A stretch of DNA of 7,950 bases from Micrococcales bacterium (GCA_003132125.1 PKWT01000377.1:1-7950); one strand, 5' to 3'; shown: positions 1 through 6,055, counted from the stretch's first letter. Notes: generated by a model from the letters alone, not told the origin. Translations and numbers: made by a program.

Positions 1-1
1 G

Positions 2-694
2 TCGCTCTTGTCCGGAGAACCGGGGATTGACAAGCGGGCGGTCTGGTCCGGCCCGCGAACGATCGCCGATGTCAAGCGGGTGAGCCTGCTCACCGGGGCC
101 ACCGTCAATGATGTGCTGGTTGCTGCGGTTTCCGGTGCGGTCAACACCTACCTGCGTGATCTGGATGCCGACCCGGTCGACCTCACCACGATGGTTCCGG
201 TCAACGTGCGACCCCCGGACCAGCCGCTGCCACGCGAGCTCGGCAACAAGTTCGCCCTCGTCTTTCTGAAGCTGCCGACGGGGGTGACATCGCCGCTGCA
301 ACGGGTGGCCGAGAGCAAGAGACGGATGGACTCCATCAAGATCTCTCCAGAGGCGTTCATCACGTTCGGGCTGAACAACCTGATCGGCCGGTTCGAGCCG
401 CACCTCTCCAAGTCCGTCGTCAACTTCTTCTCGAACAAGGCCATCGGCGTGACGACCAACGTGATGGGTCCCCAGCAACAGCGTTACGTCGCCGGCGTGC
501 CTATCACCGGCATCGTCAGCTGGGTGCCCGGTTCGGGTCGGCAGACCCTGGGGGTCTGCATCTTCAGCTTCGCCGGGACCGTGCGCGTTGGCTTCAAGGT
601 CGACGCCGACACGCTTCCGAACCCCGAGAAGCTGGTTCACGCCTTCGACGAGGACATGGACGAGCTGCTACGGATCGCAGCCAGGGCTCGATGA
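2..694 (+). CDS. Wax ester synthase / diacylglycerol acyltransferase (WS/DGAT), 5'-truncated C-terminal part
   Basis: This family transfers a fatty acyl group from acyl-CoA to a long-chain alcohol or diacylglycerol, making storage wax esters or triacylglycerol at the membrane or lipid-droplet surface. The frame is open to the left edge, so the gene starts outside the window. About 230 residues are visible against a usual 450-480, and the N-terminal half with the catalytic HHxxxDG motif is not in view. The visible part has the conserved Asn-Asp pair (codons at 107-112, in TVNDVLVAAV), the segment PLPRELGNKFALVFLKLP, and the C-terminal DUF1298-type block with TTNVMGP and PGSGRQTLGVCIFSFAG. The TGA is at 692-694. 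The next gene starts 41 bases downstream on the same strand, so the two may share a transcript. The family call is firm. Substrate preference (wax ester or triacylglycerol) cannot be read from this part. Confidence 0.9.
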   Translation, partial: SLLSGEPGIDKRAVWSGPRTIADVKRVSLLTGATVNDVLVAAVSGAVNTYLRDLDADPVDLTTMVPVNVRPPDQPLPRELGNKFALVFLKLPTGVTSPLQRVAESKRRMDSIKISPEAFITFGLNNLIGRFEPHLSKSVVNFFSNKAIGVTTNVMGPQQQRYVAGVPITGIVSWVPGSGRQTLGVCIFSFAGTVRVGFKVDADTLPNPEKLVHAFDEDMDELLRIAARAR

Positions 695-724
695 CGAGGC
701 CTTGACGATGACGAGCGCTTCACC

Positions 725-730
725 AGGAGG
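725..730 (+). promoter_or_regulatory. Shine-Dalgarno sequence for the SRPBCC gene
   Basis: A consensus AGGAGG lies five bases before the ATG at 736 and fixes that start. It is the strongest ribosome binding site in the window. Confidence 0.8.
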
Positions 731-735
731 ACACC

Positions 736-1170
736 ATGCCCACCGACCATGCCACTGAGACGGTCATCGTCGCTGCCCCGGTCAAGCGGGTCCTGGCCAC
801 CATCCGGGACGTCGCGAGCCAGCCGAAATGGGTCAGGGAGATCCTCGAGGCCGAGGTCCTCGACAAGAACGACGACGGCACCCCCGCCACCGCACACTTC
901 ACGGCCACCTCGCCGGTCGGGAAGGACACCTACACGCTTGCCTACGAACATGCCGCCGAGGCCATGAGCTGGAGCCTGATCGAGGGTCGGCTGCAGACCG
1001 GTCAGGACGCGACCTACACGCTGCGCAGCCTCGGCCGTGGCCAGACCGAGGTGACGTTCGACCTGACGATCCACCACAACCTGCCCCTGCCCGGCTTCCT
1101 GCGCGGACGCGTGATCAGAGGTCTGGTGCACAGCACGGTCGAAGGCCTCAAGGACTACGTCGAGGCGTGA
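736..1170 (+). CDS. SRPBCC (START/Bet v1-like, polyketide cyclase/dehydrase-type) protein
   Basis: This 144-residue protein has the length and pattern of a single SRPBCC domain, a helix-grip fold that encloses a hydrophobic ligand. The N-terminal strand and helix (ETVIVAAPVKRVLATIRDVASQPKWV, residues about 8-33) match the typical opening in which a conserved Trp follows the first short helices. Alternating strands follow (VLDKNDDGTPATAHFTATSP, DTYTLAYEH, MSWSLIEG, ATYTLRSLG, TEVTFDLTIHH), then a C-terminal amphipathic helix (residues about 119-142) that would close the cavity. There is no signal peptide or membrane segment, so it is probably cytosolic. The ATG is chosen because of the AGGAGG before it. 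The preceding WS/DGAT gene suggests a role in lipid handling, but that is inference. Its stop lies one base from the stop of the convergent CoA-transferase gene. Fold confidence is good; ligand and reaction are unknown. Confidence 0.8.
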   Translation: MPTDHATETVIVAAPVKRVLATIRDVASQPKWVREILEAEVLDKNDDGTPATAHFTATSPVGKDTYTLAYEHAAEAMSWSLIEGRLQTGQDATYTLRSLGRGQTEVTFDLTIHHNLPLPGFLRGRVIRGLVHSTVEGLKDYVEA

Positions 1171-1171
1171 C

Positions 1172-2692
1172 TCAGGACGGTGCCATCGTGCCGGTCTTCA
1201 GGAACCGCGCGTGCCATGACAGAGCCTCGTCAAGCAGGTGCGGGGTGTGCTTGCCGGCATTGCTGGCAGTGGACCGGTCGAGATAGTCCTGCAACGCAGG
1301 CCGGTAGTCGGGGTGGGCGCAGTTGTTGATGATCTGCTGTGCACGGCGCCGCGGCGGCAGGCCGCGCAGGTCGGCAATGCCCTGCTCGGTAACGAGGACG
1401 TGCACGTCATGCTCGGTGTGGTCGACGTGGCTGGCCATCGGCACGATGCACGAGATCGCCCCGTTCCTGGCGGTCGATGGCGTCATGAATATCGACACCC
1501 AGGCGTTGCGGGCGAAGTCGCCGGAGCCGCCGATGCCGTTCTGGATGCTGGAGCCCATGACGTGGGTGGAGTTGACGTTGCCGTAGATGTCCGCCTCGAT
1601 CATGCCGTTCATCGCAAGGCATCCGAGTCGGCGGATCACCTCAGGGTGGTTGCTGATCTCCTGCGGCCGCAGGATGATTCGGTCGCGGTAGTCGGCGAAG
1701 TTGGCACGCAGATCGACCAAGCCTTCGTCGCTGAGCGAGAACGCCGTCGCCGAGATCATCGAGAGGGTTCCGGAGCGCAGCAGCTTCAGCATGCCGTCCT
1801 GGATCACCTCGGTATAGGCGGTCAGTGGCCGGAATGGTCCGGCGTCGAGTCCGTCCATCACCGCATTGGCCACGTTGCCGACGCCGGACTGAAGCGGCAA
1901 CAGTGTGGCCGGCAGCCGCCCCTGCTTCACCTCGTGGGTCAGGAACTCCAGGACGTTGTCGGCGATGAGCTGTGAGTCGCTGTCCATGGGCTTGAACGGA
2001 GAGTTGCGATCGGGGGCGTGCGTGGGGACGATCGCGACGATCTTCTCCGGGGGGCACTTCAGATAGGGGATGCCGATTCGGTCGGAAGGCTCGACGATCT
2101 CGAGCGGTCTGCGGTGCGGGGGCAGCGCGGTGCCGTAGTAGATGTCGTGCATGCCTTCGAGCTCGGCGGGTTGCCAGGAGTTCACCTCGAGGATCACCCG
2201 GTCGGCCTGATCGAGCCAGGTCTTGTTGTTGCCCACCGAGGAGGACGGGATCAGCGAGCCGTCTTCGGTGATGCCGGCGACCTCCACGACCGCGACGTCG
2301 AGGTGGCCGAAGAAGCCCTCCCACACCATCTGCGCGACGTGGGACAGGTGAACGTCGAGGTAGTCCATCTCCCCGGCGTTGATCTTGGCGCGGGTGACCG
2401 GGTCGGACTGGTATGGCATGCGCAGGTCGATACCGTCGACCTTGGCCAGGGCACCGTCGAGCTCTGGCGCGGTCGAGGCGCCGGTCCAGACGCCCATGCT
2501 GAATCGTTCGCCGCGAGCGGTCGCGGCCTTGACCCGATCGACCAGCGCGCCTGGTACGGCCTTCGGATAACCAGCGCCGGTGAACCCGCTCATCCCCACG
2601 TTGTCGCCCGGTTTGATGAACGCCGCCGCCGCTTCAGCGGACATCACCCTGTCAGCGAGAGCCTGGCACCGCATGCGCGACTGGTCTGTCAT
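1172..2692 (-). CDS. Acetyl-CoA hydrolase/transferase family protein, likely succinyl-CoA:acetate CoA-transferase
   Basis: The 506-residue product matches the class I CoA-transferase family that includes AarC/SucCoA:acetate CoA-transferase, propionyl-CoA:succinate CoA-transferase and enzymes annotated as acetyl-CoA hydrolase. These move CoA between acyl-CoA and a carboxylate through a glutamyl-CoA intermediate. The N-terminal domain has GDNVGMSGFTGAGYPKAVP (about residues 29-47). The expected catalytic Glu is E295 in YTEVIQDG, close to Glu294 of AarC as I recall it. The oxyanion-hole glycine region is NGIGGSGDF (G388). The C-terminal block has VTEQGIADLRGL. Length is normal for the family. 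An in-frame TTG at 2716 lacks a Shine-Dalgarno sequence, whereas the ATG at 2692 has GGAAG seven bases upstream, so 2692 is chosen. In actinobacteria such enzymes serve acetate or propionate/succinate metabolism. The exact acyl substrates cannot be told from motifs. Confidence 0.9.
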   Translation of the reverse strand: MTDQSRMRCQALADRVMSAEAAAAFIKPGDNVGMSGFTGAGYPKAVPGALVDRVKAATARGERFSMGVWTGASTAPELDGALAKVDGIDLRMPYQSDPVTRAKINAGEMDYLDVHLSHVAQMVWEGFFGHLDVAVVEVAGITEDGSLIPSSSVGNNKTWLDQADRVILEVNSWQPAELEGMHDIYYGTALPPHRRPLEIVEPSDRIGIPYLKCPPEKIVAIVPTHAPDRNSPFKPMDSDSQLIADNVLEFLTHEVKQGRLPATLLPLQSGVGNVANAVMDGLDAGPFRPLTAYTEVIQDGMLKLLRSGTLSMISATAFSLSDEGLVDLRANFADYRDRIILRPQEISNHPEVIRRLGCLAMNGMIEADIYGNVNSTHVMGSSIQNGIGGSGDFARNAWVSIFMTPSTARNGAISCIVPMASHVDHTEHDVHVLVTEQGIADLRGLPPRRRAQQIINNCAHPDYRPALQDYLDRSTASNAGKHTPHLLDEALSWHARFLKTGTMAPS

Positions 2693-2699
2693 CTCTTCA

Positions 2700-2704
2700 C
2701 TTCC
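2700..2704 (-). promoter_or_regulatory. Shine-Dalgarno sequence deciding the CoA-transferase start
   Basis: On the minus strand GGAAG precedes the ATG at 2692 with a seven-base spacer. The alternative upstream TTG (2716) has no purine-rich site, so this places the start at the ATG and gives 506 residues. Confidence 0.55.
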
Positions 2705-2743
2705 GTCCGCAACCAAAGGCTCAGACGGTTCACCGTCCGCAAC
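2703..2743. repeat. 11-bp direct repeat with nested inverted repeat upstream of the CoA-transferase gene
   Basis: CCGTCCGCAAC occurs exactly at 2703-2713 and again at 2733-2743, a 30-base period. Between and overlapping the copies, GACGGT (2724-2729) and ACCGTC (2732-2737) form a perfect 6-bp dyad with a 2-base spacer. The position in the 5' region of the CoA-transferase gene suits a regulator site or a leader hairpin. The regulator is unknown and chance is possible in GC-rich DNA. Confidence 0.3.
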
Positions 2744-2812
2744 GCCTACCGGCCAGTCAGCCTAGTTAGGTCCGCCACCTTCCGCTCGGTGAGCGGGGGC
2801 TGACCACGGTCC

Positions 2813-2841
2813 TTGACCGGAGGATCAGGTGGCGCGATGCT
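2813..2841 (+). promoter_or_regulatory. Candidate promoter of the NlpC/P60 gene (leaderless)
   Basis: TTGACC (2813-2818) and GATGCT (2836-2841) stand 17 bases apart, and the -10-like hexamer ends six bases before the GTG at 2848. Transcription would then begin at or next to the start codon. The -35 is five of six to TTGACA; the -10 keeps only the most important A2 and T6 positions plus T3. Confidence 0.4.
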
Positions 2842-2847
2842 CGAAAC

Positions 2848-3849
2848 GTGAGGCGACGGGGTACGGCGGTGATGCTGGCAGGCATCGCCCTGCTCACCGC
2901 CCCCCTCGCCGAAGCACCGAGCGCGCTCGCCGTCGCCCCACCCGTGACCGTCGGCCGAGAGGCATGGGTGGCGGTCTCCGTGGCGACCCTCTGGCACTCG
3001 CCCGGCTCCGCACGCGCCGTCGACAGCCCAGCGTTGACCAACCCGGCCGGCATACGCCAGTGGTTGTCCCGCATGACGCTGACCGATCGGCGTGGACTGA
3101 ACGGTCGTGCCGACACGCAGGCGCTGCTGGGTGACAGGGTCATCGTGGTCGCTCGCAGCGGGTCGTGGGCCAAGGTCGTCGTGCCGGAGCAGCCAACACC
3201 TCTGGATGCGCGCGGATACCCGGGATGGATGCCGGCTGTGCAGCTGACAGCGGTGCGCCCGTTCGCCTCGACGTGGGTGGCCACGGTGGTGGTCCGCACG
3301 ACCTACCTGCGCACCGACAACGTCTCGGCGACACCGGTGACCGAGATCAGCTTCGGGACACGACTCCCGCGGGTGGGCGTGACCGGCGGGTGGGTTCGGG
3401 TGGCCACGCCAACCGGTCGGGTGCTCAGGCTTGCCGCCAGCGCCGTGGCTGTCAGGGCACCAGGTGCGGCAGCGCTACCGAGAACCGGCAGCGACGTCGT
3501 ACGGGCAGCGCAGATGTTCAACGGCCTGCCGTATCTGTGGGCGGGACGCTCCGGGTTTGGCTTCGACTGCTCGGGCCTGACATCCCTGGTGCTTCGCGCG
3601 CACGGCGTGATCGTCCCACGAGATGCGGACGCCCAGGCTGTGAAGGGAACGAAGGTCTCGACCAGTGCCCTCCGGCCCGGTGACCTGCTCTTCTATGCCA
3701 CCCGTGGCTACGTGCACCACGTGTCGATCTACGCCGGAAGTGGCCGTATGGTGCAGTCGCCGAACACCGGCAGCAGCGTCCAGACGATCGCGATGTCAAC
3801 CCCGTCGTACGCTCGCGAGCTCGTCGGGGCGCGGCGCTACATCGGATGA
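2848..3849 (+). CDS. Secreted SH3b-NlpC/P60 family peptidoglycan endopeptidase
   Basis: NlpC/P60 cysteine peptidases cut stem peptides of the cell wall, typically next to D-Glu and the diamino acid. The 333-residue product begins with a signal peptide: RRR n-region, hydrophobic core at residues 6-21, likely cleavage after A28 (SALA|VAP). Two SH3b-like segments follow, about residues 36-135 and 143-203. The NlpC/P60 catalytic domain spans about 215-333. The nucleophile is Cys241 in FDCSGLTSLV and the base His291 in HHVSIYAG; the third polar site is probably near Q303. The GTG at 2848 is chosen because it gives a proper positively charged n-region. No Shine-Dalgarno sequence stands at the right distance, but a promoter six bases upstream suggests a leaderless message. 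The layout recalls gamma-D-glutamyl-L-diamino acid peptidases with paired SH3b domains. It acts outside the membrane in wall turnover. Confidence 0.92.
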   Translation: MRRRGTAVMLAGIALLTAPLAEAPSALAVAPPVTVGREAWVAVSVATLWHSPGSARAVDSPALTNPAGIRQWLSRMTLTDRRGLNGRADTQALLGDRVIVVARSGSWAKVVVPEQPTPLDARGYPGWMPAVQLTAVRPFASTWVATVVVRTTYLRTDNVSATPVTEISFGTRLPRVGVTGGWVRVATPTGRVLRLAASAVAVRAPGAAALPRTGSDVVRAAQMFNGLPYLWAGRSGFGFDCSGLTSLVLRAHGVIVPRDADAQAVKGTKVSTSALRPGDLLFYATRGYVHHVSIYAGSGRMVQSPNTGSSVQTIAMSTPSYARELVGARRYIG

Positions 3850-3866
3850 AGATCAGCCGGCGCACC

Positions 3867-4343
3867 TCAGCCCTGCGATGAGCCGGCGCTCTGGACCAGT
3901 GGCAGGGTCCGATAGCTGATCCGAGTCGCGAGCGCGATGACCGTTGATGCCCTGATCACATGCCCGTCGTCGACGACCATGTCGATCACGCGCTGAAGGT
4001 CCGTGTTGTCCCTGGCGACCACCCGGATCAGAAGGTCCCCAGAACCGGTGATCGTGTGTGCCTCAAGAACCTCGGGTATGCCGGACAGGTGGGTGACGAC
4101 GGGGTCGTGGCCGCGGGTCTGGCGGATCTCGAGAGTGCAGAAAGCGGTCACCGGGTAGCCCATGGCACCCGGACTCACCTGTGGCGCAAAGGTGGTGAGC
4201 ACCCCGCGCTTCTGCAGGCGGTCGAGCCGGGCCTGAACAGTGCCGCGGGCCACCCCCAGCTTTCGTGATGCGGCCAGGACCCCGATCTGTGGGTCCTCCA
4301 TGAAGGCGCTGATGATGCGAGTGTCCAGGTCGTCCAGGTGCAT
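3867..4343 (-). CDS. Lrp/AsnC family transcriptional regulator
   Basis: The 158-residue length and two-domain plan are those of a single Lrp/AsnC protein, a DNA-binding regulator that usually responds to an amino acid. The opening MHLDDLDTRIISAFMEDP leads into a winged helix-turn-helix at about residues 20-50, with recognition helix near ARGTVQARLDRLQKRGVL. The RAM ligand-binding domain covers about 63-145 and has the hallmark GSGDLLIRVVA turn (residues 100-110) and the closing TRISYRTLPL strand. The ATG at 4343 has no Shine-Dalgarno sequence but is preceded by a good -10 hexamer at leaderless spacing. It diverges from the RDD membrane-protein gene over 107 bases; Lrp-type regulators often control a divergent neighbour and themselves, so that gene is a possible target. 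The effector is unknown. The stop faces that of the NlpC/P60 gene, 17 bases away. Confidence 0.93.
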   Translation of the reverse strand: MHLDDLDTRIISAFMEDPQIGVLAASRKLGVARGTVQARLDRLQKRGVLTTFAPQVSPGAMGYPVTAFCTLEIRQTRGHDPVVTHLSGIPEVLEAHTITGSGDLLIRVVARDNTDLQRVIDMVVDDGHVIRASTVIALATRISYRTLPLVQSAGSSQG

Positions 4344-4349
4344 GGACAG

Positions 4350-4357
4350 ATTGTATA
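4350..4357 (-). promoter_or_regulatory. Candidate -10 element for the Lrp/AsnC gene (leaderless)
   Basis: The minus strand reads TATACAAT here. TACAAT is five of six to TATAAT and ends six bases before the ATG at 4343, which places the transcription start on or beside the A of the start codon. No clear -35 was found 16-18 bases upstream. Confidence 0.45.
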
Positions 4358-4384
4358 GAAACGCCGCGTTAGACGAGCCCAGTC

Positions 4385-4400
4385 TGTGCAGCGTGTGCAG
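4385..4400. repeat. Tandem 7-bp direct repeat in the Lrp-RDD divergent intergenic region
   Basis: TGTGCAG occurs at 4385-4391 and 4394-4400, separated by CG. It lies between the two divergent genes, about 42-57 bases upstream of the Lrp start. A regulator half-site pair is possible, and a random repeat is equally possible. Confidence 0.25.
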
Positions 4401-4438
4401 ATTCTTGCCCGAGCGGAAGGCTTGAGTGCTGCTCGTGA

Positions 4439-4444
4439 CAGGCT
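4439..4444 (+). promoter_or_regulatory. Candidate -10 element for the RDD gene (leaderless)
   Basis: CAGGCT, with the conserved A2 and T6 of the actinobacterial TAnnnT pattern, ends six bases before the ATG at 4451. There is no Shine-Dalgarno sequence between them. No convincing -35 was found. Confidence 0.3.
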
Positions 4445-4450
4445 AGACCC

Positions 4451-5302
4451 ATGACGCAGCCATCCGGGTGGTACGACGACCCGCAGGACCCCAGCCAACT
4501 TCGCTACTGGGATGGCGTGATCTGGTCCAGCCACGTCACGCCGAAGGTCTCGCCGACGGCGCAGGACTCCACCATCGGGATGCCGTATGGCGTCGCACCG
4601 GCCGCGGAACGTCCGCAAAGCCCTGGTTCGCAAGGGTCCCAAGGCGCTCCGTCTGCGCCCGGCGAGCACGGGCCGGCTCAGCGGTGGCCGCAGGGTGGAC
4701 CGATGCCGGCATACGGGCAGCCGCTTGGCTGGCAGTCGAACAAGGCGACGACCCCCGACGGCGTCGTGCTGTCCGGTTGGTGGAAGCGTGTCCTCGCTCA
4801 GATCATCGACAACATCGTCGTCTCGATCGTGGCTCTGCCGTTGACATTTGCCCCGATGAAGCAGGCGGTCAACGTCCTCCAGGACTACTTCCAGCAGGTC
4901 GTCAACGCTGTGGATGCAGGAAGCTCGACGATGCCCACGCTGCCTGACAGTCTCTCGGGCCCAATCCTGCAGATCAGCGTCACCATACTGATCCTGAACC
5001 TGGTCTATGAGATCGCGTTTCTGACGAGGACAGGTGCCACTCCGGGCAAGCGGGTCGCCGGGATCAGCGTGCGGTTGAGGGACAAGCCGGGCCCGCCCAC
5101 GCTGGACGCGGTGCTGAAGAGGACGGCGGTCAAGCAGGGCGGTGACATCGTCGGTCTTGTGCGGGTCCTGGGCTTCTTTGGCACGCTGTTCAGGACGGTC
5201 GACGTCCTGTGGCCGTTGTGGGACGTCAAGAAGCAGGCCATCCACGACAAGGCCGCTGGCACCAATGTCGTCGTCGGGCCTCAGCCCAGGCGCGACGCCT
5301 GA
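4451..5302 (+). CDS. DUF2510 and RDD domain membrane protein
   Basis: The 283-residue protein begins with a DUF2510 motif (residues 5-28: GWYDDPQDPSQLRYWDG then W25), a short Trp-rich module common at the N-terminus of actinobacterial membrane proteins. A low-complexity Pro/Gly/Gln/Ser linker runs from about 33 to 98 and is probably cytosolic. The RDD domain follows with three predicted helices, about 114-134, 172-193 and 232-257. The family's signature residues are visible as R113 and D120 in RVLAQIIDN, and the third as D251 in RTVDVLWPLWD. The loop ATPGKRVAGISVR (196-208) and the ending KQAIHDKAAGTNVV are typical of the family. RDD proteins have been linked to ion transport in some cases, but this one's function is not known. 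The gene diverges from the Lrp regulator. Its TGA abuts the convergent CsoR-type stop codon with no gap. Confidence 0.9.
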   Translation: MTQPSGWYDDPQDPSQLRYWDGVIWSSHVTPKVSPTAQDSTIGMPYGVAPAAERPQSPGSQGSQGAPSAPGEHGPAQRWPQGGPMPAYGQPLGWQSNKATTPDGVVLSGWWKRVLAQIIDNIVVSIVALPLTFAPMKQAVNVLQDYFQQVVNAVDAGSSTMPTLPDSLSGPILQISVTILILNLVYEIAFLTRTGATPGKRVAGISVRLRDKPGPPTLDAVLKRTAVKQGGDIVGLVRVLGFFGTLFRTVDVLWPLWDVKKQAIHDKAAGTNVVVGPQPRRDA

Positions 5303-5309
5303 TCAGGCG
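5296..5309. repeat. Perfect 14-bp palindrome spanning two convergent stop codons
   Basis: CGCCTGATCAGGCG is fully self-complementary and centred on TGATCA, which is the plus-strand TGA of the RDD gene (5300-5302) joined to the minus-strand TGA of the DUF156 gene (5303-5305). As RNA it could form a 5-bp hairpin with a GATC loop on either strand. No T-run follows, so it is at most a weak bidirectional terminator. Confidence 0.4.
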
Positions 5310-5569
5310 AGGGAGAGGAAGAGCTTCTCCATTGCCTTGATGTCCAGAGACTCGGCGTCCCCGGACTCGGTGAGGCACTGCTTCAGCCCGGTCGAGATGA
5401 TGGCGAAGCCGGCCCGGTCCAGGGCGCGGTTCACCGCGGCCAGCTGGGTGACGATGTCCTTGCAGTCGCGGCCTTCCTCGATCATGCGCAGGACGCCACC
5501 GATCTGGCCCTGGGCCCGGCGCAGCCGGTTGACCACGGCGCCCATCTCCTCCGGGTTCAGCTGAACCAT
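5303..5569 (-). CDS. CsoR/RcnR/CstR (DUF156) family repressor, CstR-like cysteine pattern
   Basis: This family forms all-helical oligomers that bind operator DNA and release it on binding Cu(I), Ni, formaldehyde or persulfide. The ATG at 5569 is chosen because AAAGGAG lies just upstream on the minus strand; it gives 88 residues, the usual length. The helix-1 motif NRLRRAQGQIGGVLRMIEEG is characteristic. The family's first ligand Cys is C36 (GRDCKDIVTQ) and the second is C65 (GLKQC). Mycobacterial CsoR has a copper-ligand His at position 61, in NHLETC as I recall; here it is G61. The spacing C36-C65 equals that between Cys31 and Cys60 of Staphylococcus CstR, and the EEGRDCKDIVTQ segment is nearly that of CstR. 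A thiol/persulfide sensor is therefore more likely than a copper sensor, but this is inferred. It follows the DUF302 gene by 41 bases and likely represses this operon. Confidence 0.88.
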   Translation of the reverse strand: MVQLNPEEMGAVVNRLRRAQGQIGGVLRMIEEGRDCKDIVTQLAAVNRALDRAGFAIISTGLKQCLTESGDAESLDIKAMEKLFLSLA

Positions 5570-5573
5570 GGTG

Positions 5574-5580
5574 ACTCCTT
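5574..5580 (-). promoter_or_regulatory. Shine-Dalgarno sequence of the CsoR/CstR-type gene
   Basis: The minus strand reads AAAGGAG here, followed by TCAC and the C before the ATG at 5569. It decides between this ATG and an in-frame start 45 bases upstream that would add 15 residues overlapping the DUF302 stop. Confidence 0.65.
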
Positions 5581-5610
5581 TGAGGTCGTGTCCGAGGTCG
5601 TTGTCTGGAC

Positions 5611-6018
5611 TCAATTATCAGCGTTCGCGTGGGTGAGCGCGGCCAGTGCCGCAGTGAGTCGTCGGCCGGCTTCGTCCGCAACTGAGGACAGGGCTTCGTT
5701 CTCGGTCAGCGACACCATGATGCTGGGGTCGATGGTTTCCACGATCGTTGTGTCCTCGTCCAGGCTGCGGACGACGACGTTGCACGGCAGCAGCAGCCCG
5801 ATCGAGGGCTCCGCCTGCAGGGAGGCGTAAGCCAGCGGTGGCCGGCACGCACCGAGGATCACCTGGGGTGGGATGTCAACGTCCAGCTTGGCCTTCAGCG
5901 TCGCCTGCATGTCGATCTCGGTCAGGACGCCGAAGCCCTGGTCGGTCAGGGAGGCGCGGGTGGCTGCGAGTGTGTCGGCGAAGGGGCGGCGGACGGTGGT
6001 GGTCAGTGCGTAGGACAC
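5611..6018 (-). CDS. DUF302 domain protein
   Basis: The 135-residue product is almost entirely a DUF302 domain, a small alpha/beta fold of unknown biochemical function. Family features visible are the opening SYALTTTVRRPF, the helix-strand QGFGVLTEIDMQATLKAKL, the GACRPPLA turn with C58, and LLLPCNVVV with C79. The two cysteines stand 21 residues apart in conserved blocks. There is no signal peptide or membrane helix. An ATG at 6054 would add 12 residues, but that ATG lies inside the predicted -10 TATGAT and the candidate operator, so the GTG at 6018 is preferred; a weak GAGAG precedes it by five bases, and MSYALTTTV is a natural family start. It is the first gene of a two-gene operon with the DUF156 repressor. 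DUF302 genes are often found near sulfur or metal stress genes. The role here is not established. Confidence 0.85.
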   Translation of the reverse strand: MSYALTTTVRRPFADTLAATRASLTDQGFGVLTEIDMQATLKAKLDVDIPPQVILGACRPPLAYASLQAEPSIGLLLPCNVVVRSLDEDTTIVETIDPSIMVSLTENEALSSVADEAGRRLTAALAALTHANADN

Positions 6019-6049
6019 GGTGGCTCTCGGTTTCGTTTGGTGGGTCTGA

Positions 6050-6055
6050 ATCATA
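6050..6055 (-). promoter_or_regulatory. Candidate -10 element of the DUF302-repressor operon
   Basis: The minus strand reads TATGAT, five of six to TATAAT. Transcription would start near 6043, giving a leader of about 25 bases to the GTG at 6018. No good -35 stands at 16-18 bases. The right arm of the ATAC/GTAT dyad overlaps this hexamer, so a bound repressor would block it. Confidence 0.5.

Noticed and set aside
1238..1975. Open frame of 245 codons opposite the CoA-transferase gene
   Set aside because: It is the antisense of a strongly conserved enzyme and has no recognisable domain or ribosome binding site.
3855..3889. AGCCGGCGC repeated at 3855-3863 and 3881-3889 near the NlpC/Lrp junction, considered as a terminator stem
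   Set aside because: Only six bases (GCCGGC with itself) can pair, the loop is 20 bases, no T-run follows, and the second copy is Lrp coding sequence.
4175..5245. Long open frame of 356 codons on the minus strand
   Set aside because: It covers the start of the Lrp gene and nearly all of the RDD gene in a wrong frame. Its composition is Arg/Pro/His-rich as expected for antisense of GC-rich coding DNA, and the genes it shadows have clear domains.
6019..6054. 12-residue N-terminal extension of the DUF302 protein from the ATG at 6054
   Set aside because: The ATG lies within the TATGAT promoter hexamer and the candidate operator, and DUF302 proteins commonly begin near MSYALTTTV, which matches the GTG at 6018.
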